DNA of 17,788 nt, taken from positions 1-17,788 of the forward strand of contig CAADVV010000284.1 of assembly GCA_900752535.1 (NCBI GenBank), read 5' to 3'. Origin of the DNA: Bacteroidales bacterium. GTDB taxonomy: Bacteria > Bacteroidota > Bacteroidia > Bacteroidales > Muribaculaceae. The translations under genes and the position numbers were made by a program. The notes beneath the pieces are model-generated. The model was not told the origin of the DNA. It saw nothing but the letters and a program-made list of their open reading frames with translations, and ran no database searches. Each line of letters starts with the position of its first letter. Positions within the stretch are counted from its first letter, which is position 1. Of the stretch, positions 13,385 to 17,788 are shown in pieces.

Positions 13385-14521
13385 ATGTCAACAGTCGAAA
13401 TAAAGCCTGTCGCACCTACAAAAAGCGAGCTGAAGAAGTTCGTACAATTCGGCATAGACCACTATCGCGGCAACAAATGTTATGTGCCGCCTCTCATATT
13501 TGACGAAGTCAACACTCTGCTACCGTCTAAAAACCCGGCTTTTGAACACTGTGAGGCACAGTCGTTCATGGCGTGGCGTGACGGCAAACCCGTGGGCCGC
13601 ATTACGGCCATAATCAACCGTCTTGTCAATGAACGCTCGGGCAAGAAGGCTGCCCGTTTCGGCTTTGTGGAGTTTATCGACGACGACGAGGTTGTCGACA
13701 AGCTGTTCAACACCGCTGAGGAGTGGGCCCGTCAGCGCGGCATGACCGAGATTGTCGGCCCGATGGGATTCACCGACATGGACCATGAGGGAATGCTCAC
13801 CGAGGGTTTCGACGAGATGGGCACGATGGCCACCATATATAATTATGACTACTATCCCCGCCAGGTGGAGCGTCTGGGTTACAAAGGCGACGCCGACTGG
13901 GTGGAATATCGCATCAAGGTACCCGACCATGTGCCCGAGAAGATGCTTCGCATCTCAGAGATTGTCAAGAAGAAATACGGGCTTAAAAATCTGAAATATA
14001 CTTCGGCCAAGAAGATAAAGGAGGACTACGGCATAGCGCTCTTCGAACTCATCAACGAGGCCTATGACCAGCTCTACGGCTACTCGCCCCTGACGCCCAC
14101 TCAGATAGAATATTACATCGACATGTATCTGAGTTTTCTCAGGCTCGAATATGTCAGTGTCATTGTTGACGCCGAAAACAAGCTCGTCGGCGTGGGCATC
14201 TCCATACCGTCGTTCTCCGAGGCGCTGCGCCGCAGCCGCGGCAAACTCCTGCCCACCGGATGGTATCATCTGCTGAAAGCCATGAAGCGTCAGAACGATG
14301 TCATCGACCTGCTGCTCGTGGCCATCAAGCCCGAATATCAGGGCAAGGGCGTCAATGCGCTTCTCTTCAGCGACCTGCTTCCAATCTACATCAAGAACAA
14401 CATCAAATTTGCCGAGAGCAATCTGGAGCTTGAGTCGAACGCGAGTGTCCAGGGCCAGTGGCAGTATTTCGAGCGCCGGCTTCACCGCCGCCGCCGGGCC
14501 TATCGCAAATCACTTAAATGA
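13385..14521 (+). CDS. GNAT-superfamily N-acetyltransferase-like protein
   Basis: This 378-residue cytoplasmic protein has no signal peptide. The C-terminal part carries the acetyl-CoA-binding motif A of GNAT enzymes: DLLLVAIKPEYQGKGVNALL, with Gln319-Gly-Lys-Gly322 in place of the Q/R-x-x-G-x-G/A core. The N-terminal half (FMAWRDGKPVGRITAIIN, then FGFVEFIDDDEVVDKLF) looks like a second, degenerate GNAT fold, as in two-domain members of the superfamily. The acceptor substrate is unknown. It starts 19 nt after the pseudokinase gene, and its stop overlaps the lepB start (ATGA at 14518-14521), so translation is coupled to signal peptidase. The superfamily call is good; no specific function can be given. 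Confidence 0.8.
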   Translation: MSTVEIKPVAPTKSELKKFVQFGIDHYRGNKCYVPPLIFDEVNTLLPSKNPAFEHCEAQSFMAWRDGKPVGRITAIINRLVNERSGKKAARFGFVEFIDDDEVVDKLFNTAEEWARQRGMTEIVGPMGFTDMDHEGMLTEGFDEMGTMATIYNYDYYPRQVERLGYKGDADWVEYRIKVPDHVPEKMLRISEIVKKKYGLKNLKYTSAKKIKEDYGIALFELINEAYDQLYGYSPLTPTQIEYYIDMYLSFLRLEYVSVIVDAENKLVGVGISIPSFSEALRRSRGKLLPTGWYHLLKAMKRQNDVIDLLLVAIKPEYQGKGVNALLFSDLLPIYIKNNIKFAESNLELESNASVQGQWQYFERRLHRRRRAYRKSLK

Positions 14522-15996
14522 ACACCGAACAGACTCCGAAAGAAACAGAAAAGAAATCCTTCGGCGGCGATCTGCGTCGCCGTATCTCAGCCACAAAAAC
14601 CACACGATGGATAAGGTTTGCCGTCGTCTCGGTGGTCTTCCTGCTCTGGGTGGCATGGCTGGGCAACTGGTGGGTGGCACTGCTGCTGTTTCTGCTCTTT
14701 GATATCTACATAACCGGATATATCCCCCTGACGTGGTGGAAGAAATCGAAAAACTCGTTCGTGCGTTCCGTCATGTCGTGGGTCGACGCCATACTCTATG
14801 CGCTGATTCTGGTCTATTTTGTCTTCACCTTCATAGGCCAGAACTATCAGATACCCTCGTCGTCGCTCGAGAAGTCACTGCTTGTCGGTGACTATCTGTG
14901 GGTCAACAAGATGGCCTATGGCCCGCGCGTCCCCAACACCCCCATACACTTCCCGCTGGTCCAGAACACTCTCCCGGTGATCAACACAAAGAGCTATCTC
15001 GAATGGCCCAACTGGAAGTATCACCGTCTGAAAGGTCTGGGCAACGTGGAGCGCGGTGACATCGTGGTCTTCAATTTCCCGGCCGGCGACACTGTGGCGT
15101 CGCTCGTGCCCAACCCCGACTACTACACGCTCGTGAGGGCATTCGGCCGTGAGGAGATTGTGTCTCACCCCGAGAAATACGGCGAGATTATCTATCGTCC
15201 GGTCGACCGCCGCGAGAACTATGTCAAGCGTGCCGTCGGATTGCCCGGCGAGAAGCTGGCCATCAGAGACGGAGTCATCTTCATCAATGACACGGCGCAG
15301 TCTCAGCCCAAGTACGTGCAGTTCAACTACTATTTCCAGCTGCGTGACGGAGCCATGACCGATGCGACGTGGGATGCCCTGGGTGTAGCCGCCGATGACC
15401 GCCACATTGTGCCCGTAACCCCCGCCGATCTCGAGAGCCTGACGGCTAACGGCTTCTATGCTTCCTCTACCGGCCCTGTGCCTCCGCTCTATGCCGCTCC
15501 GCTCACCGCCGAAATGGTCAGCAAACTTGAGAAGGACCCGCGCACGGTCAAGGTTATGCGTGTGCCTGCAACTGACAACGACTATCTCTTCCCCGACGCA
15601 GACTTCGCATCGTCGTGGACCCGAGCCGACTATGGTCCGGTCATCATACCGCGCCGCGGTATGGCCATTGAGCTGACTCCCAAGACTTGGGCCATCTACG
15701 GACGTGCCATCCGCGACTACGAGCACAATGACGCGCGCTTAGGCGACGACGGCCGGGTCTATATCAACGGCAAGCCCGAGAAGTATTATCTCTTCAAGAT
15801 GGACTATTATTTCATGATGGGTGACAACCGCGACAACTCGCTCGACTCGCGCTACTGGGGCTTTGTTCCCGAGGATCACATCGTAGGCCGTCCGGAACTC
15901 GTATTGATTTCGTTTGACAAAGACCGGAGTCTGACTGACGGCGGCATCCGCTGGGACCGCGTGATGCGCCGCGCCAATCCCCCCGAGAACCGTTGA
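14518..15996 (+). CDS. lepB: Signal peptidase I (S26 family), Bacteroidales long form
   Basis: The 492-residue inner-membrane serine protease would cleave signal peptides of exported proteins. Three hydrophobic membrane segments lie at about 32-50, 52-68 and 88-108. Box B, Ile-Pro-Ser-Ser-Ser-Leu-Glu-Lys-Ser-Leu, gives nucleophile Ser116. Box D, YVKRAVGLPGE, gives the general-base Lys237. Box E, Gly-Asp-Asn-Arg-Asp-Asn-Ser, is at 435-441, followed by SRYWGFVPEDHIVG. About 200 residues separate the Lys from box E, more than in E. coli LepB, matching the long Bacteroidales enzymes with an inserted periplasmic domain (about 260-410). The ATG overlaps the GNAT stop, and its own stop overlaps the TTG of the wbqC gene. 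In related genomes lepB and wbqC are commonly adjacent (from memory). Confidence 0.95.
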   Translation: MNTEQTPKETEKKSFGGDLRRRISATKTTRWIRFAVVSVVFLLWVAWLGNWWVALLLFLLFDIYITGYIPLTWWKKSKNSFVRSVMSWVDAILYALILVYFVFTFIGQNYQIPSSSLEKSLLVGDYLWVNKMAYGPRVPNTPIHFPLVQNTLPVINTKSYLEWPNWKYHRLKGLGNVERGDIVVFNFPAGDTVASLVPNPDYYTLVRAFGREEIVSHPEKYGEIIYRPVDRRENYVKRAVGLPGEKLAIRDGVIFINDTAQSQPKYVQFNYYFQLRDGAMTDATWDALGVAADDRHIVPVTPADLESLTANGFYASSTGPVPPLYAAPLTAEMVSKLEKDPRTVKVMRVPATDNDYLFPDADFASSWTRADYGPVIIPRRGMAIELTPKTWAIYGRAIRDYEHNDARLGDDGRVYINGKPEKYYLFKMDYYFMMGDNRDNSLDSRYWGFVPEDHIVGRPELVLISFDKDRSLTDGGIRWDRVMRRANPPENR

Positions 15997-16634
15997 ACCC
16001 GTTTCCTCTCTGTCCGTCGCTGTCGCTGACGCTTGCTCCGGCTATGGCCGGCACTGTCGACCGCTATGCCCTGATGGCTCTGGCCAGCGAGGTCACCGTG
16101 GCCGAGGCTATGCGCTATGACAAACGCGCCAAGAGTGTCCACCGCTATGACATAGCCGACACCCGTGGTCTGCTGCGGCTGACTGTGCCGGTGGCAAAGC
16201 CTGTGTCGGCCACTGCCGCGCGATGGTGTGACGTCAGGGTTTCTGACCACGGTGAGTGGTGGCCCGTGCATATGACCGCACTCGAGAGCGCCTATGGCCG
16301 CACGCCCTATTTTGAATTTTACGCCGACCGTTTCAAGCCGTTCTTTGCCGACTACCGCGATATCCCCATTACCGACTTTGATCGCGAAATAGAGACGACT
16401 GTGTGCTCGCTGCTGACACTGCGCTGTCCCGTTTATAGCCGCGACAGCTCACTGCGGCTATCGCCGTTGCCCCCCCGACTGCCTGCCGCACCCCAATACT
16501 GGCAGGTGCGTGCTGACCGTCTGGGTTTTATCGGCGGACTGAGTATCCTCGACCTGCTGTTTAATCTCGGTCCTGAGGCGCCACTCTATTTGCTCGGACG
16601 CGCCCGCTCGCTCGCTCCGCTTTTCAGAGCTTGA
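15993..16634 (+). CDS. WbqC family protein
   Basis: The 213-residue protein resembles WbqC-like proteins as I know them: an N-terminal Leu/Pro/Ala-rich strand-helix, then AMRYDKRAKSVHRYDIADTRG and LRLTVPVAKP, a central WWPVHMTALESAYGRTPYFEFY segment, and an aromatic C-terminal helix region. The W-P-V-H-x-T-A-L-E-S-A-Y-G-x-T-P-Y-F block is the most typical part. WbqC genes occur in O-antigen clusters and beside lepB in Bacteroidales; the activity is not well defined. The start is TTG at 15993, overlapping the lepB stop as TTGA. The next ATG (16044) would cut off the family-like N-terminus, so TTG is preferred. A terminator follows 17 nt after the stop. Confidence 0.85.
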   Translation: MNPFPLCPSLSLTLAPAMAGTVDRYALMALASEVTVAEAMRYDKRAKSVHRYDIADTRGLLRLTVPVAKPVSATAARWCDVRVSDHGEWWPVHMTALESAYGRTPYFEFYADRFKPFFADYRDIPITDFDREIETTVCSLLTLRCPVYSRDSSLRLSPLPPRLPAAPQYWQVRADRLGFIGGLSILDLLFNLGPEAPLYLLGRARSLAPLFRA

Positions 16635-16642
16635 TACAACGA

Positions 16643-16700
16643 TAAAACAACAGCCGCCGCAAAGAAGCTCAGTTGAGCAACCCTGCGGCGGCTGTTTTAT
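16643..16700. terminator. Bidirectional terminator between convergent genes
   Basis: An 11-bp perfect GC-rich stem, CAGCCGCCGCA (16651-16661) with TGCGGCGGCTG (16684-16694), is flanked by AAAACAA on the left and TTTTAT on the right. It can therefore work on both strands: for wbqC on plus and for the methyltransferase on minus. A small nested hairpin (GCTC/GAGC at 16667-16670 and 16675-16678) sits in the loop. The methyltransferase stop codon (16697-16699) overlaps its edge. Confidence 0.9.
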
Positions 16701-17308
16701 GTTTCAGCCTTCAGGTGGGATGACGCGGTGTAGCGGCGGCGCATTCTGATGGCCCAGCACTCGGGGCTGTCTTCAATATAGTCGACGAGGATGCCGGCGT
16801 CGGTCAGACGGGCGGCCATCTCCGAGGCGGGCGGCAGGGTCATTGTGCGCGGGGCGTCCTCGTAGCTGTCGCCGCGACCGCGGCTCTGTGCTACGGTGAT
16901 TGAACCGGCGCCGGCCAGGTTGGTGAAGTAGAGACGCATCAGGGTCTCCATAGGGCGCTGCAGATGGGGCAGCACGTTGAAGAGGATTATGCGGTCATAA
17001 AGCGAGTGGACGGGGTCGTTCTCAATGTCAGACAGCATGAACCTTACGGGCAGTGGAAGGTGGGCATTTTTCTCGTGAGCCACAGCGAGCATCTCGCTGG
17101 CAATGTCGACGGCGTCGATGTTGCCGAATGGGCCGACAGCCTTTGCAAGCGCGGGCAGTAGCACACCGGTGCCTGTGCCGACGTCGAGCACTGTGTCGCC
17201 GCGGTGGATGTTGGCACACTCGATTATGTGTCTCAGACGCGTCTCGTCAGACTCCATGGCGCCCTGCTGGCGGGCGACCGAGTTGAAGTATTTTGCGGTA
17301 GGGGTCAT
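16697..17308 (-). CDS. Class I SAM-dependent methyltransferase
   Basis: The 203-residue cytoplasmic protein has the Rossmann-fold methyltransferase motifs in order. Motif I, VLDVGTGTGVLLPALA (about 40-55), binds SAM. An acidic loop, IDAVDIASEML (about 64-74), holds the Asp that contacts the ribose. A later IILFNVLPHLQRPMETL segment fits motif IV. The pattern is that of UbiE/Methyltransf_11-type enzymes, and the opening TAKYFNSVARQQG also resembles UbiE-like small-molecule methyltransferases. The substrate cannot be told from the sequence. It converges on wbqC with a shared terminator and is not in the lepB operon. No -7 box of the TAnnTTTG type was found on the minus strand upstream, so its promoter is unresolved. 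Confidence 0.9.
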   Translation of the reverse strand: MTPTAKYFNSVARQQGAMESDETRLRHIIECANIHRGDTVLDVGTGTGVLLPALAKAVGPFGNIDAVDIASEMLAVAHEKNAHLPLPVRFMLSDIENDPVHSLYDRIILFNVLPHLQRPMETLMRLYFTNLAGAGSITVAQSRGRGDSYEDAPRTMTLPPASEMAARLTDAGILVDYIEDSPECWAIRMRRRYTASSHLKAET

Positions 17309-17571
17309 AGCTGCTATTGTTTGGTGAATGACTTTTTTGGTTGTAGAGAATGTGAGTTAGAGGCCTCCGGGCCGGGCGCTGTCTTGCGTGTGACGCCAGA
17401 AGTCCGGCTCTGCCCGCGTTATAACGGCCGGTGGCATTAAAATGTTCGGCCCGGGCTATGTCGGTTTGTCCACCCCGAAGTTAACCATTCTTTTTTGATA
17501 AAATAGCAGCCGGTATGAAATTTTCCATTTTTTTAGCAAATTCAGCTATCGGCGATTGAAGATTCCTTCAG

Positions 17572-17592
17572 GACGCGCCTTGCGACGCGCCT
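17572..17592. repeat. 9-bp direct repeat GACGCGCCT, 12-bp period
   Basis: Two exact copies, at 17572-17580 and 17584-17592, lie about 20 nt upstream of the -7 box of the last gene, covering the place where a -33 element would be. They could be a tandem binding site for a regulator, or chance. Confidence 0.4.
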
Positions 17593-17610
17593 GGTATGGA
17601 GTTTTTTTGT

Positions 17611-17618
17611 TAACTTTG
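17611..17618 (+). promoter_or_regulatory. -7 promoter box of the last lipoprotein gene
   Basis: TAACTTTG matches the Bacteroidota -7 consensus TAnnTTTG exactly and lies 22 nt before the ATG at 17641. No clear -33 TTG is present at the expected distance. Transcription would start near 17625. Confidence 0.6.
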
Positions 17619-17623
17619 CCACT

Positions 17624-17635
17624 TGATAGCTATCA
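17624..17635. promoter_or_regulatory. 12-bp palindrome TGATAGCTATCA at the predicted transcription start
   Basis: A perfect palindrome lies between the -7 box and the ATG at 17641, on or next to the expected +1. A repressor operator is the simplest reading, but no regulator is encoded nearby to support it. Confidence 0.35.
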
Positions 17636-17640
17636 TAACA

Positions 17641-17788
17641 ATGAGAATCAAACCAATTATGTTTTTTGCCGCCGTAGCCATATGCGCTACAGGCTGCTCA
17701 ACGAAGTCGCAGTCGGTCACGACCGCCCCGTCACAACAGACCGTCACACGCGATGACGGCGGAAAGGCGACGTTCTTGCCTCAGGCCA
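17641..17788 (+). CDS. Lipoprotein of unknown function, N-terminal part (3' end outside window)
   Basis: ATG at 17641 opens a frame that stays open to the window end (49 codons visible). The product begins MRIKPIMFFAAVAICATGC, a lipoprotein signal peptide with lipobox A-T-G-C and Cys at residue 19, followed by a Ser/Thr/Gln-rich linker (STKSQSVTTAPSQQTVT) and the start of a folded part. A membrane lipoprotein facing the periplasm or cell surface is expected. It has its own predicted promoter and is divergent from the methyltransferase. The visible part is too short to name a family. Confidence 0.75.
   Translation, partial: MRIKPIMFFAAVAICATGCSTKSQSVTTAPSQQTVTRDDGGKATFLPQA

Larger units (their letters stand above)
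17309..17640. other. Intergenic region between divergent genes (332 bp)
   Basis: No gene is supported here. The stretch lies between the start of the minus-strand methyltransferase and the plus-strand lipoprotein. It contains a perfect 10-bp palindrome CGTTATAACG (17417-17426), a 9-bp direct repeat GACGCGCCT (17572-17580 and 17584-17592), and the promoter and palindrome of the lipoprotein gene near its right end. The two short frames in it look like chance. Confidence 0.7.

Noticed and set aside
14875..15726. Long minus-strand open frame opposite lepB (283 codons)
   Set aside because: A shadow of a high-GC gene: it is antisense to a protein with all catalytic boxes intact and has no family-like motifs.
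1..17788. CRISPR arrays, tRNA or rRNA genes, integrase or att sites
   Set aside because: No regularly spaced repeats, tRNA-like ends, rRNA sequence or integrase gene was seen on reading both strands.

Overview
The window looks like chromosomal DNA of a member of the Bacteroidales, plausibly Muribaculaceae/S24-7 or a relative. Supporting signs are Bacteroidota-type promoters (-7 TAnnTTTG), GLPGLI-family proteins, a large Bacteroidales-type signal peptidase I next to WbqC, a DUF4919 protein and a bacterial GH3 protein. The family assignment is an inference from gene content and composition; no rRNA or marker gene is present. Both window ends cut through genes, and the first ~50 bases look like a low-quality contig end.

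Layout. (1) 1-1275: two consecutive FKBP-type prolyl isomerases, the first partial and the second a lipoprotein, closed by a strong terminator. (2) 1383-2187: a decayed IS5-family insertion sequence on the minus strand, with two frameshifts and a probably lost start codon. (3) 2276-8554: an AT-richer module driven by a good Bacteroidota promoter. It holds a GLPGLI protein, an 859-aa outer-membrane beta-barrel of the carboxypeptidase-regulatory-like/TonB-receptor type, three more GLPGLI proteins, and a 42-aa mini-lipoprotein. Most junctions are ATGA overlaps or gaps of 5-7 nt, so this reads as one operon. It is the most interesting part of the window: four GLPGLI paralogs around one barrel, all exported, with no known biochemical role. 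(4) 8780-12409: GC-rich DNA with a GH3-fold acyl-adenylating enzyme (apparently expressed from a leaderless or near-leaderless transcript), an exported alkaline phosphatase and a DUF4919 protein. (5) 12471-16700: an operon of a membrane-anchored pseudokinase, a GNAT-like acetyltransferase, signal peptidase I (lepB) and a WbqC-family protein, with ATGA and TTGA overlaps, ended by a bidirectional terminator. (6) 16697-17308: a convergent SAM-dependent methyltransferase. (7) 17309-17788: an intergenic region with a promoter-like element and a 12-bp palindrome, then the start of another lipoprotein that runs off the window.

How the parts may work together: the GLPGLI/barrel module is predicted to be wholly periplasmic and outer-membrane, and its composition and the neighbouring IS remnant suggest it was acquired as a unit. 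The lepB operon belongs to the ordinary envelope-biogenesis chromosome. There are no tRNA, rRNA or CRISPR features that I can support.
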